Below are positions 1 through 8,240 of a stretch of 64,000 bases of DNA, piece by piece (position 1 is the stretch's first letter; each line of letters begins with the position of its first letter). This DNA comes from Rhodospirillales bacterium (GTDB lineage Bacteria > Pseudomonadota > Alphaproteobacteria > Rhodospirillales > Shumkoniaceae). Made by a program: the position numbers and the translations under genes. The stretch spans positions 167,089 through 231,088 of the forward strand of contig JAHDSF010000004.1 of assembly GCA_018432935.1 (NCBI GenBank), given 5' to 3'. Under the pieces are notes generated by a model. It did no database searches. It was given only the letters and a program-made list of their open reading frames with translations, and was not told the DNA's origin.

Positions 1-78
1 AGGAAGATCGATTGCCCCCGCCGCCGACGCAAAGACCGTTACCAGGGCCGCGACAAGCGCCCGGACCGACCGAATCAT
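1..78 (-). CDS. N-terminus of a secreted protein, cut by the window edge
   Basis: Only the first 26 residues are inside the window. They read as a classic Sec signal peptide: MIRS with a basic residue, a hydrophobic run of Ala, Leu and Val, then ASAAGA, which looks like a signal peptidase I site. The ATG at 78 is preceded by a strong GGAGGAGGG ribosome binding site. The gene lies downstream of cydX on the same strand but is separated from it by a strong stem-loop. The mature protein and its function cannot be seen. Confidence 0.55.
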   Translation of the reverse strand, partial: MIRSVRALVAALVTVFASAAGAIDLP

Positions 79-180
79 CTCCACCCTCCTCCGAACCGGC
101 GCGACCGCCGGCACACGATGGCCGGGAGAATATCACGTTCGCAGCGGAGGGAACGGCCTTTCTGCGCCGTTTCTGCGGGA

Positions 181-227
181 ATTCGCGCCGGATCCCCGAC
201 CTCTCGGCAGGGGGATCCGGCGCGAAT
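181..227 (-). terminator. Perfect 17-bp stem-loop downstream of cydX
   Basis: The arms 181-197 and 211-227 are perfectly complementary over 17 bp (ATTCGCGCCGGATCCCC) around a 13-base loop. It starts 14 bases past the cydX stop. On the minus strand only a short TTCCC follows, so it is either a terminator with a weak U-tract or an mRNA-stabilising hairpin closing the cyd operon. Confidence 0.5.
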
Positions 228-240
228 GTCTCGGGACCCG

Positions 241-342
241 TCAGGCGGCGTCGTCGGTCGCGCTAAGCTCGTACCAGAGGGCGGGGATGACGGCGAACGC
301 AACCGCGAACCACACCCCGAGCACCCAGGCGAGATACCACAT
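241..342 (-). CDS. cydX: Cytochrome bd oxidase small subunit CydX
   Basis: This 33-residue protein begins MWYLAWVLGVWFAVAF and ends with an acidic tail, matching the CydX/YbgT pattern (MWYFAWILG in enterobacteria). A single membrane helix spans about residues 3-24. CydX binds the CydAB core and stabilises its haems. It lies 16 bases after cydB with its own GGGAGGG ribosome binding site, as expected for the last gene of a cyd operon. Genes this short are often missed in annotation. The N-terminal signature and position make the identification strong. Confidence 0.86.
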   Translation of the reverse strand: MWYLAWVLGVWFAVAFAVIPALWYELSATDDAA

Positions 343-358
343 GCTGCTGCCCTCCCGA

Positions 359-1510
359 TCAGTACGCGGACTCGCCGCTGTCAGTGATGTACTTGGCCGT
401 CACCTTGCCGCGCAGCACCCAGAACACCCACGAGGTGTAGAGCAGGATCAGCGGCATGAAGACGACCGTGGCGATCAGCATCAGGAACAACGTCATATGG
501 CTCGACGACGAGTCCCACACCGTCAGGCTGTGGCCCGGCTCCAGGCTGCTCGGCAGCAGGAACGGGAACAGACTGACGCCCGCCGTCGCCACCACCCCCA
601 GCACGCTTGCTGCGCTGGAGATGAAGGCCCACGCCCCTGGCTTGCGCCCCAGCAGCAGCACGACGCCGAGGGCACCGACGTAGCCGAGCAGCGGCGCCGC
701 CAGCATCCACGGGTAGACGCCGTAGTTGTTGAGCCAGGCGCCAGGCGCCGTGACGACCACCTTGCCGAGCGGGTTCGACGGACCGCCGGGAACCACCCCT
801 TCGGCCATGTAGCCGTTGAGGAAGGTGGCCACCCACACGCCGCCCAGGGTGAACAGCACGATCAGGACCACGGCGGCACCACGGGCCGCCAGCGCCGCCC
901 GATGCTCGATCGGGTCTTCCGCCTTGATCGCCAGGTAGACGCCCCCGTGCATGACCAACATGGCGACGCTGACCAGGCCGCACAGCAAGGCGAACGGATT
1001 GAGCAGGCCGAGGAAAGTGCCCTCGTAGGTGAGGCGGAGCGTGGCATCGAACGAGAACGGCACGCCGACCAGGACGTTCCCGACCGCAACCCCGAAGATG
1101 AGCGCGGGCACGAAACCGCCGATGAACAGGCCGAGGTCCCAGAAGGCGCGCCAGGTCGCATTCTTCACCTTGCCGCGGAACTTGAAGCCGACCGGACGCA
1201 GGATCAGCGCCGCCAGGACCAGGAACATCGCGACGTAGAAGCCCGAGAAGCTGACTGCGTAAAGCGGCGGCCAGGCAGCGAAGATGGCGCCGCCGCCGAG
1301 AATCAGCCACACCTGGTTGCCTTCCCAGACCGGGCCGATGGTGTTGATGACGATCCGCCGTTCGGTGTCGTTGCGGGTGACGAAGGGCAGTAGCGTCGCC
1401 ACCCCGAGATCGAAGCCGTCCATCACGGCGAGGCCGATCAGAAGGACTCCGAGCAGAACCCACCAGATGACGCGGAGCGTGGCGTAGTCGAGGAAGATGA
1501 TCTCGGACAT
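359..1510 (-). CDS. cydB: Cytochrome d ubiquinol oxidase subunit II
   Basis: The protein is 383 residues, normal for CydB. It opens with the conserved region ending MDGFDLGVATLLPF, followed by GPVWEGNQVWLILGGGA, and has about nine membrane helices. CydB is the structural partner of CydA in the cytochrome bd quinol oxidase, which reduces O2 to water in the inner membrane without pumping protons and has high oxygen affinity. The gene starts 12 bases after the cydA stop and is followed by cydX, so the operon is cydP-like, cydA, cydB, cydX. Nothing is truncated. Confidence 0.97.
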   Translation of the reverse strand: MSEIIFLDYATLRVIWWVLLGVLLIGLAVMDGFDLGVATLLPFVTRNDTERRIVINTIGPVWEGNQVWLILGGGAIFAAWPPLYAVSFSGFYVAMFLVLAALILRPVGFKFRGKVKNATWRAFWDLGLFIGGFVPALIFGVAVGNVLVGVPFSFDATLRLTYEGTFLGLLNPFALLCGLVSVAMLVMHGGVYLAIKAEDPIEHRAALAARGAAVVLIVLFTLGGVWVATFLNGYMAEGVVPGGPSNPLGKVVVTAPGAWLNNYGVYPWMLAAPLLGYVGALGVVLLLGRKPGAWAFISSAASVLGVVATAGVSLFPFLLPSSLEPGHSLTVWDSSSSHMTLFLMLIATVVFMPLILLYTSWVFWVLRGKVTAKYITDSGESAY

Positions 1511-1522
1511 GGCTTGCTCCTC

Positions 1523-3085
1523 CTACTGGGCCGGATGCGGGTGCAGCCCGGGTTGCCGCGGCGAACCTTTGCCGGACGGCCCCAGACGGATGTACTTGGC
1601 CAACAGGAACACGTCGACCACCAGCAGGGTCGAGTACAGCACCAGGAACCCTGCCAGGCTGAAGGCCACGTTGCTGACGGGGATGTTGGAGACCCCCAGG
1701 AACGTCGGCAGCACGCCCTCGATCGCCCACGGCTGACGCCCATACTCGGCAACGAACCAGCCGACCTCGGCCGCGATCCAGGGCAAGGGAAGGCTGAACA
1801 GCGCGACCACCAGGAAGCCGCGGTGCCGGTCGTAGGCGCGCCGGCAGCCGAGCACGAAGGCGACCAGGAAGAAGGCGATGAAGTAGAAGCCCAGCCCCAC
1901 CATCAGGCGGAACGACCAGAACAGCGGCGCGACCGCCGGAACGGTGTCCCAGGCGGCCTGCTCGATCTGGGCTTCGGTGGCGTCGATGACGTTGGGGGTA
2001 TAGCGCTTGAGCAGGAGCCCGTAACCCAAATTGCCGACCGTTGCATCGAAGGTGCTGCGCGCCCCCGAATCGCCCGGATTGCTGCGGATCTTCTGCAGCG
2101 CCTCGTAGGCGACCATGCCCTCGCGGATGCGGTCCTTGTTGATCTCGACCAGGTCCTTGATGCCGGGCACCGTCTCGGTGAACGAGCGGGTCGCGATCAG
2201 GCCCAGCACGTACGGGATCTTGATTTCGTAGAGATTGTGGCGAGCCGCCTCGTCCGGCCACGCGATCAGGGTCAGGTCGGCGGGCGGCTTTTCGGTCTCC
2301 CACATGCCTTCGATCACGGCCAGCTTCATCTTCTGGTTGGCGTTGGCCGTGTAGCCGCTCTCATCGCCCAGCACCACCACCGACAATGCGGAGGCGAGGC
2401 CGAACGCCGAGGCGACCAGCATCGAGCGGCGTGCGATCGCATGCTCGCGGTTCCGCAGCAGGTAGTACGCGCTCACCGCCATCACGAAGATGCAGCCCGT
2501 GACGTAGCCGGCGCTCACCGTATGCACGAACTTCGACTGGGCGACCGGATTGAACACCATGTCCCAGAAACTGGTCAGCTCCATGCGGCTGGTCTCGAAA
2601 TTGAACACCGCGCCGACCGGGTTCTGCATCCAGCCGTTGGCGATCAGGATCCAGACCGCCGACAGGTTGGAGCCGATCGCCACCAGCCAGGTCACCATCA
2701 GGTGCCCGTACTTGCTGAGACGGTCCCAGCCGAAGAAGAACAAGCCGACGAACGTCGCCTCGAGGAAGAAGGCCATCAGCCCTTCGATCGCGAGCGGGGT
2801 GCCGAAGATGTCGCCGACATAATGGGAGTAGTAGCTCCAGTTCATGCCGAACTGGAACTCCATGGTGATGCCGGTTGCCACGCCCATGGCGAAGTTGATG
2901 CCGAACAGGAGGCCCCAGAACTTCACCATGTCGCGCCAGATGGTCTTGCCGGTGAGGACGTAGACCGTCTCCATGATGCCGAGCAGGAAGCTCAGACCCA
3001 GGGTGAGCGGTACGAAGATGAAGTGGTAGGCCGCGGTCATCCCGAACTGGATGCGCGACAGCTGCACGAGATCCAGATCAAACAT
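1523..3085 (-). CDS. cydA: Cytochrome d ubiquinol oxidase subunit I
   Basis: At 520 residues this is full-length CydA. His21 in AAYHFIFVPLT corresponds to the haem b595 ligand (His19 in E. coli). The FVHTVSAGYVTG segment carries the second conserved His, and FRLMVGLG the axial Met of haem b558. The NGWMQNPVG signature is present. CydA holds all three haems and the quinol-binding Q-loop. The start overlaps the end of the upstream small gene by 8 bases, which implies translational coupling. Such operons are usually induced at low oxygen, but I did not find a convincing FNR box upstream. Confidence 0.97.
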   Translation of the reverse strand: MFDLDLVQLSRIQFGMTAAYHFIFVPLTLGLSFLLGIMETVYVLTGKTIWRDMVKFWGLLFGINFAMGVATGITMEFQFGMNWSYYSHYVGDIFGTPLAIEGLMAFFLEATFVGLFFFGWDRLSKYGHLMVTWLVAIGSNLSAVWILIANGWMQNPVGAVFNFETSRMELTSFWDMVFNPVAQSKFVHTVSAGYVTGCIFVMAVSAYYLLRNREHAIARRSMLVASAFGLASALSVVVLGDESGYTANANQKMKLAVIEGMWETEKPPADLTLIAWPDEAARHNLYEIKIPYVLGLIATRSFTETVPGIKDLVEINKDRIREGMVAYEALQKIRSNPGDSGARSTFDATVGNLGYGLLLKRYTPNVIDATEAQIEQAAWDTVPAVAPLFWSFRLMVGLGFYFIAFFLVAFVLGCRRAYDRHRGFLVVALFSLPLPWIAAEVGWFVAEYGRQPWAIEGVLPTFLGVSNIPVSNVAFSLAGFLVLYSTLLVVDVFLLAKYIRLGPSGKGSPRQPGLHPHPAQ

Positions 3086-3299
3086 CGCCGCTCGTCTCCT
3101 CCGATGCCATGGACGCGGAACTCAGGAACGGCGGTCCCTCGCGGGGATCGATGCGAGTGCGGTCTTCCGCCCTGAAGAAGGCGAAGTAAAGGAAAGCCAG
3201 CGCAAAGACCTTGAAGACGAGGACCGCAATGATCTCACGGGCCAGCTTGTGCCGGTACCATGGTTGTCGCTGCGGTTGAGTTGACTGGGATTCCCCCAT
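3078..3299 (-). CDS. Small single-helix membrane protein upstream of cydA, CydP-like
   Basis: The protein has 73 residues. A basic start (HKLARE) leads into one hydrophobic helix, IIAVLVFKVFALAFLYFAFF (about residues 23-42), then a polar acidic tail. Its stop overlaps the cydA start by 8 bases, so the two are translationally coupled. The LAREI-aliphatic-K-FF layout and the position match proteins annotated as the putative small oxidase subunit CydP. I infer that family from pattern only. It could instead be an assembly factor. Having both this and CydX would give the oxidase two small subunits. Confidence 0.6.
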   Translation of the reverse strand: MGESQSTQPQRQPWYRHKLAREIIAVLVFKVFALAFLYFAFFRAEDRTRIDPREGPPFLSSASMASEETSGDV

Positions 3300-3606
3300 A
3301 CGTGACGGCCCGCCCCGCCGTTACCCCTCTCGAGAGATGCCTCTGTCGTAAGGATATCGGATAGTTTGGACTGAGACAACGTATCAACGCCATTACCCCT
3401 CCAGGAGGATTTAACGGGGGCCGGCGGCAACGACTTCTTTACCATGGAGCCCGGCCCAGGTCGGGCCCGCCCGGAAGGCGGATGCTCCCCTCGGGCGCCA
3501 GCCGCCGGGAAAACCTTTCTCTCTCCGCCCGCTGTGATTGCGGTCACTGCACGGCGGGACGGGGCGGGACAGTATGGTCAACAATGCGTTAAGGATGGAG
3601 GTTCCC
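3300..3606. other. 307-base gap upstream of the cyd operon
   Basis: This gap separates the divergent cyd operon (minus) and a small plus-strand gene. It must hold the cyd promoter. I see one TTGAT half-site (minus strand, around 3385-3390) that could belong to an FNR/Anr box, but the matching half is poor, so I do not call it. No gene-like reading frame was found. Confidence 0.4.
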
Positions 3607-3696
3607 ATGGCAGCAGTGAAGGCGTTTGCGGTGGCGTTGCCGCTGACGGTCCTCCTCATGGCCGTCTCCATGCCGGAGGGTTTCCTCCCGTTCTGA
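3607..3696 (+). CDS. Possible 29-residue membrane peptide
   Basis: An ATG preceded by GGAGG opens a 29-codon frame, MAAVKAFAVALPLTVLLMAV followed by SMPEGFLPF. It reads as one short hydrophobic helix with a Lys near the N-terminus. About 85 bases downstream is a good intrinsic terminator on the same strand, which suggests a real short transcript. The gene is convergent with kdpE. It lacks the pattern I expect for KdpF, so I assign no function. The alternative is chance, or a small RNA with an incidental frame. Confidence 0.4.
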   Translation: MAAVKAFAVALPLTVLLMAVSMPEGFLPF

Positions 3697-3780
3697 ACGG
3701 GAACGCAGATGCAGCCGCACGTTGCGGCACGAGACGAAGCTTCTTTCTGTAGATCCCTTTTTCCCTCCCTGTCAGGACTC

Positions 3781-3811
3781 GCCGGGCCTTCGGGTCCGGC
3801 GCTTTCTTTTT
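3781..3811 (+). terminator. Intrinsic terminator after the 29-residue ORF
   Basis: The stem GCCGGGCC/GGTCCGGC with a TTCG tetraloop (3781-3800) is followed by GCTTTCTTTTT on the plus strand. The minus strand has no matching U-tract, so it ends transcription coming from the left, not the kdpDE transcript. Confidence 0.7.
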
Positions 3812-3815
3812 GGGG

Positions 3816-4529
3816 TCAGGACTCGGGCGCCGCGAACCGGTAGCCGACTCCTGGCTCGGTGATGATGTAGCGCGGGTTCTCGGGCGCGTCTCCCAGCTTG
3901 TGGCGCAGGTGGCCGACATAGACCCTCAGATAGTGGGTCTCGCCGGCCTGCGCCGGCCCCCAGACCTCCCGCAGCAGGTACTGATGGGTCAGCACCCGGC
4001 CGGCGTTCAGCACCAGCAGCCGCAGGATGTCGAACTCCTTCTTCGACAGCTTCAGGGGAGTACCGGCACGCGTCACCGCATGCGCCGGCAGGTCGATGAC
4101 GATATCGCCTGCCCGCACCACCGGCGGCGCCGCGTCGAGAGCGGGACGGCGCAGGCCGACCCGGACCCGCGCCAACAGTTCGGCGATGCCGAACGGCTTG
4201 GTCACATAGTCGTAGGCGCCCTGGTTCAGGGCCCGCACCTTCTCGTCCTCGCCGGCGCGCACCGACAGCACCAGAATCGGAACGTCCGACCACTCGCGGA
4301 TGCGGACGATCACCTCCTGGCCGTCGAGATCGGGCAGGCCGAGATCGAGGATGACGAGGTCGGGCTGCTCGGTGGCGCAGCGGGCGATCCCTTCCTCGCC
4401 GCGCGGCGCTTCTAGGATCTCGTAGCCGTGGGCGCCGAGGCTGATGCGCAGGAACTTGCGGATCTGCGGTTCGTCGTCGACCACCAGGATCTTGCCCGAC
4501 GCGGGCCGGGGTGAAGGGTTCTCCATCAT
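3816..4529 (-). CDS. kdpE: Response regulator KdpE
   Basis: This is a 237-residue OmpR/PhoB-type regulator. The receiver domain (about 12-125) has acidic residues DDE at 18-20, the phospho-acceptor Asp62 in ILDLGLPD, and the conserved Lys in YVTKPFG. A winged-helix DNA-binding domain follows and ends RYIITEPGVGYRF, typical of KdpE. The start overlaps the kdpD stop by 4 bases (ATGA). KdpE normally activates kdpFABC at low potassium. Those pump genes are not in this window, so the real target is unknown. Confidence 0.91.
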   Translation of the reverse strand: MMENPSPRPASGKILVVDDEPQIRKFLRISLGAHGYEILEAPRGEEGIARCATEQPDLVILDLGLPDLDGQEVIVRIREWSDVPILVLSVRAGEDEKVRALNQGAYDYVTKPFGIAELLARVRVGLRRPALDAAPPVVRAGDIVIDLPAHAVTRAGTPLKLSKKEFDILRLLVLNAGRVLTHQYLLREVWGPAQAGETHYLRVYVGHLRHKLGDAPENPRYIITEPGVGYRFAAPES

Positions 4530-7231
4530 TCGTCCGCTCCCTGCGGGAGGGGGGGCATCTCGAGGACCGGCAGCAGGAACCTGACGGTGGTACCCGTCTC
4601 GCCGGGCCCCGGCAAGGCTTCGATCATCCCGCCGTGTGCCTCCACCAGGCCCTTGCAGATGGCCAGCCCGAGGCCGGTGCCGCTGGAGTTTGAGTCGCCG
4701 GCGCGGACCCGGTAGAACATGTCGAACACTGCCTTGCGGTCCGCCGCCGGGATGCCAGGCCCGCTGTCGGTCACGGTGACGGCGACGTCGTCGCCGTGGC
4801 GCATGGCAGCGATCACGATGGCGCTGCCCAAAGGCGCATGCTTGGCCGAGTTCTCGAGCAGGTTCATCACCACCTGTCCGATCAGGATCGGGTCGACATA
4901 GACCAGCGGCAGGTCGGCTTCGGCGTGAACCTCGGTCCTGACGTCCTCGAGCGAGGGCTGGCTGTCACGCACGGCCTGGCCGAGAATGTCGCGCAGGTCG
5001 ACCCAGTCGCGCCTCGGCTCCAGCGCGCCGGCTCCCAACCGGGTCATGTCGAGGAGGTTCTGCACGAACCGGTTCAGCCGCTCGCCCTCGCGCAGGATGG
5101 TGCGGGTGAGTTCGACGCGGTCCTGCGGCGAGATGCGGTCGCCGAGGTTGGTGAGCGTCGTTGCGGAGCCGAGAATCGACACCAGCGGCGTCCGCAAGTC
5201 GTGGGAGATCGACGACAGCAGGGCCGAGCGCAGGTGCTCGGTCTCGCTGAGGATGCGCGCCTCCTCGATGTTGGTCGCCAGTTTGGTACGCTCGATTGCC
5301 ACCGCCGCCTGATCGACCACCGCGTCCAGGAGCCGGCGCTGCTCGGGCGACAGGTGCTGGCGATGCCCCTCGAACTTGACGCCGAGCAGCCCGATCGTCC
5401 CCGAGGCGGTGCGTAAGGGGATGAACAGCCAGCCGCCGCCTTCGCTTTCGGGTTCCGCCCAGCCCGCGGCACGGCCCTGACTCCAGGCCCGCTCGGCGGC
5501 CGTCCAGTCCTCGGCATTCAGGTGGTCCTCGGGCGGATAGCCCGACATGATCTCCAGCTTGCCGCCGCTTCCCGGCAGCAGAACCATGGCGTGGCAGCCG
5601 AGGGCCGAGGCGACGTGGGAGACGACCGCCCACAGGGTGTCATCCAGCGACATGGTGGCGACGATGCGGCGGCTGAAGTCGTACAGGTTCTGGATGCGGC
5701 GGGCGGACAGCCTGATCTCCTCGACCTGGGTGCGGACGCGCGCTGCCAGATTGGCGGTCAGCGTCGCGATCGCCAGGAAGAAGAAAATGGTGAGGATGTC
5801 CTCCTCGTGGGTGACGGTCAGCGAGTAGTTCGGTTCGGTGAAGAAGAAGTTGTAGGCGAGGAAACCCAGCACGCTGGCGTAGACCGAAGGCCACAGGCCT
5901 TCGCGCACCGCCACCAGCACCACCCCGGCGAGGAAGATCAGGGGCACGTTGTGCAACGGCATGAACGAGGCCAGCACGAGGGCGAAGACGAGCGCCGCCC
6001 CGGCGGCGGCCGTTGCCACCGCGTAGCTGCCCAGCACCCGCTTCAGCGCGTTGCGATCGGCCGGCCACAGACGCGGCCCGGGATCGGCCTCTTCCGGGAT
6101 GACCACCGTCACCTCGAGATCCCTGGCTTCCTGGAGGAGTCGGCTGTCCACCGTCCGCCCGAGCAGCCGCGGCAGCCAGCGCCGGCGCGAGCGGCCGACC
6201 AGCAGCCGGGTGGCGCCCCTGCGCTCGGCGAACTCCAGGATCTCGTCGACGATGCGGCCACGGCCGGGCAGGGTCACGACCTCGGCGCCCCACCGTTCGG
6301 CCAGCCGCATTGCCTGCGCGATGCGGTCGCGGGCGGCGTCGTCGAGCTGCTCGTAGCGCCGCGTCTGCACGTAGAGCACCGTCCACGGCATGTGCTGGGT
6401 GTCGGCGACCCGGCGCGCCGCTCTTAGGATTCGCCGCCACACCGGGGATTCGTTGACGCAGACGAGCAGGCGCTCGGCGTTGACCACCTTGCGCTCGCTG
6501 CCGGAGGCCTGCTCGTTGAGGCGGTCGGCGGCGACCCGCATCGCCGCCTCGCGCAGCACCGTCAGGTTGCGGCGGCTGAAGAACCGGCGCATCGACGGCG
6601 CGATGTCGTCGCCGACCATCACCTTGCCCGCGCGCAGACGCTCGATCAGCTCCTCCGGCGACAGGTCGACCAGCTCGACCTCGTCGGCGTCCCGGATCAG
6701 GTGGTCGGGTACGGTATCCCGCAGCCGCACCCCGGAAAGGCGCGCCATGCTGTCGTTGACGCTTTCCAGATTCTGCACGACCAGGGTGGCATAGACATCG
6801 ATTCCAACGTCGAGCAGCGGTTGGATCGCCTGATACCTGCGCTGCGGTTTCCCGTCGGGCCCGGACACGCCCTGCGCCAGGTTGTCGACCAGGACGAGCT
6901 GGGGCGCGCGCGCCAGGATCGCCGCCGTATCCAGGTCGGTGCGACCGTCGTCGCGCCGGTGGGTCACCGTCTCCATGCCGGCGGCGATGCGTTCGGTCTC
7001 GGGAAAGCCGTGGGTTTCGACGCAGGCGATAACCACCCGGGCCCCCTCGCGGGCGCGGCGGGCCGCCGACTGCAGCATCGCCTGGGTCTTGCCGACGCCG
7101 GGAGCCGAGCCGAGGAAGATCTTGAGCCGGCCGCGGCGGCCGGCGGGCGGCGTTGACGGTCCGTTGACGGTCCTGCCGGTCTCGGCGTCTGGACGTGACG
7201 GGCTGCTTGGCGCGGGAAGAGTCTTCTCCAT
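4526..7231 (-). CDS. kdpD: Sensor histidine kinase KdpD with a divergent N-terminal domain
   Basis: The protein has 901 residues in the full KdpD layout: KdpD nucleotide-binding domain (about 35-245), universal-stress-protein domain (about 250-370), four membrane helices (about 400-500), GAF-like domain, then HisKA with His677 in SSISHDLRTP and an HATPase domain. Walker A GSAPGVGKT (41-49) is intact. The normally invariant DELAH block reads DNLAQ (116-120), the RHPKR motif is replaced, and VQHLES reads VQNLES (152-157). The kinase half looks active. Input through the N-terminal domain may therefore be altered. The gene is translationally coupled to kdpE. Confidence 0.93.
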   Translation of the reverse strand: MEKTLPAPSSPSRPDAETGRTVNGPSTPPAGRRGRLKIFLGSAPGVGKTQAMLQSAARRAREGARVVIACVETHGFPETERIAAGMETVTHRRDDGRTDLDTAAILARAPQLVLVDNLAQGVSGPDGKPQRRYQAIQPLLDVGIDVYATLVVQNLESVNDSMARLSGVRLRDTVPDHLIRDADEVELVDLSPEELIERLRAGKVMVGDDIAPSMRRFFSRRNLTVLREAAMRVAADRLNEQASGSERKVVNAERLLVCVNESPVWRRILRAARRVADTQHMPWTVLYVQTRRYEQLDDAARDRIAQAMRLAERWGAEVVTLPGRGRIVDEILEFAERRGATRLLVGRSRRRWLPRLLGRTVDSRLLQEARDLEVTVVIPEEADPGPRLWPADRNALKRVLGSYAVATAAAGAALVFALVLASFMPLHNVPLIFLAGVVLVAVREGLWPSVYASVLGFLAYNFFFTEPNYSLTVTHEEDILTIFFFLAIATLTANLAARVRTQVEEIRLSARRIQNLYDFSRRIVATMSLDDTLWAVVSHVASALGCHAMVLLPGSGGKLEIMSGYPPEDHLNAEDWTAAERAWSQGRAAGWAEPESEGGGWLFIPLRTASGTIGLLGVKFEGHRQHLSPEQRRLLDAVVDQAAVAIERTKLATNIEEARILSETEHLRSALLSSISHDLRTPLVSILGSATTLTNLGDRISPQDRVELTRTILREGERLNRFVQNLLDMTRLGAGALEPRRDWVDLRDILGQAVRDSQPSLEDVRTEVHAEADLPLVYVDPILIGQVVMNLLENSAKHAPLGSAIVIAAMRHGDDVAVTVTDSGPGIPAADRKAVFDMFYRVRAGDSNSSGTGLGLAICKGLVEAHGGMIEALPGPGETGTTVRFLLPVLEMPPLPQGADE

Positions 7232-7402
7232 CGCGGTATCCTATGCGTCGGGACGGCCGGCGGGGCGTAAAATTCCCATAAACGATTTGCGCGATTTTGC
7301 TCCCCCTCGCGGCGATAGGCATCGCTTTTTTAGGGCCATGGCGCCCACCTTCCCCGTCAGCTCAGGCAAACGAGGAGCCTTGTTTCCGCAAGGCTGTGTG
7401 TC

Positions 7403-8203
7403 ATGGCCTCCATCCAGAAGATCCGCGGAATTGCGCTGGCGGCCGCCGTGCTCGGCGTTGCCGTTACGCTCGCTTCCACGGCCTCGGCCGCGGAAATCGT
7501 GGCCGCGCCCAAGCAGGTCGGCGTGGTCGACGGCGACACCATCCAGATCGACGGCAGGGTCCTCAATCTTGTGCGCATCGACGCTCCCGAGATCGGCCAG
7601 CTCTGCAAATCGGGCGGCCACCTGTGGGCGTGCGGCATGGACTCCGGCCGCGCGCTGCAGAAGCTGCTGGCGATGCAGCTGGACCAGGTGGTGTGCCACG
7701 TTTCGGACAAGAACGGCGGCGCGATGGAAACGGCAAGCTGCAGCGTCGGCGGCCGGGACCTTTCCGAAGCCATGGTGGCAAACGGAATGGCGACCGACGC
7801 CGGCGACGATCCCGGAGCCCTGAAGACGGTTCAGGCGCAGGCGAAGAGCGCAGGCCTCGGCATCTGGGCGGGCGAATTCGTGCCGCCGGCGCGCTGGCGC
7901 CAGGGCGAGCGTCTGGTCGCCGAGCGGATGGCCGAAACCACCACCTCGCAGTGGGACGGCTTCCCGTACAAGGTCTTCGGCGTCCGTGTCCTGCCGGTCC
8001 CGCGCGTCCACCATGCCGGCTGCGTGGTCAAGGCCCGGACCACGGACGACGGCCGCCACGAGTTCGCAACCCCGTTGGATCCGTCCTACGAAGTGATCCC
8101 CGGCGAGCCGTCCTTCTGCAGCGACGACGAGGCCGAGCGCGACGGTTGGCTGCACATCGGCCAGTCCGAGCATCCGTCCACGAAGTCGCTCGCCCGGCGC
8201 TGA
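7403..8203 (+). CDS. Secreted staphylococcal-nuclease-like protein
   Basis: A signal peptide (residues 1 to about 29, ending ASTASAAE) precedes a thermonuclease fold. VVDGDTIQIDG followed by VRIDAPE carries the calcium-binding Asp and catalytic Arg region of SNase domains, and GLGIWAGEF resembles the end of that domain. A further C-terminal stretch of about 110 residues has cysteines and no family I recognise. The length is 266 residues. The likely role is a periplasmic or extracellular nuclease, although some family members are inactive. It lies between divergent kdpD and trkH and may be a single gene. Confidence 0.83.
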   Translation: MASIQKIRGIALAAAVLGVAVTLASTASAAEIVAAPKQVGVVDGDTIQIDGRVLNLVRIDAPEIGQLCKSGGHLWACGMDSGRALQKLLAMQLDQVVCHVSDKNGGAMETASCSVGGRDLSEAMVANGMATDAGDDPGALKTVQAQAKSAGLGIWAGEFVPPARWRQGERLVAERMAETTTSQWDGFPYKVFGVRVLPVPRVHHAGCVVKARTTDDGRHEFATPLDPSYEVIPGEPSFCSDDEAERDGWLHIGQSEHPSTKSLARR

Positions 8204-8240
8204 ACGTCTCGTCCCGAGTCTTGTTCCAAGCGGTAACGTC

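Noticed and set aside
3360..3410. An FNR box upstream of the cyd operon
   Set aside because: Only one TTGAT half-site is present. The second half does not match.
7312..7331. GCGAT-AGGC-ATCGC followed by a T-run as a terminator
   Set aside because: The stem is only 5 bp and no plus-strand gene ends there. It is probably part of the upstream region of the nuclease gene.
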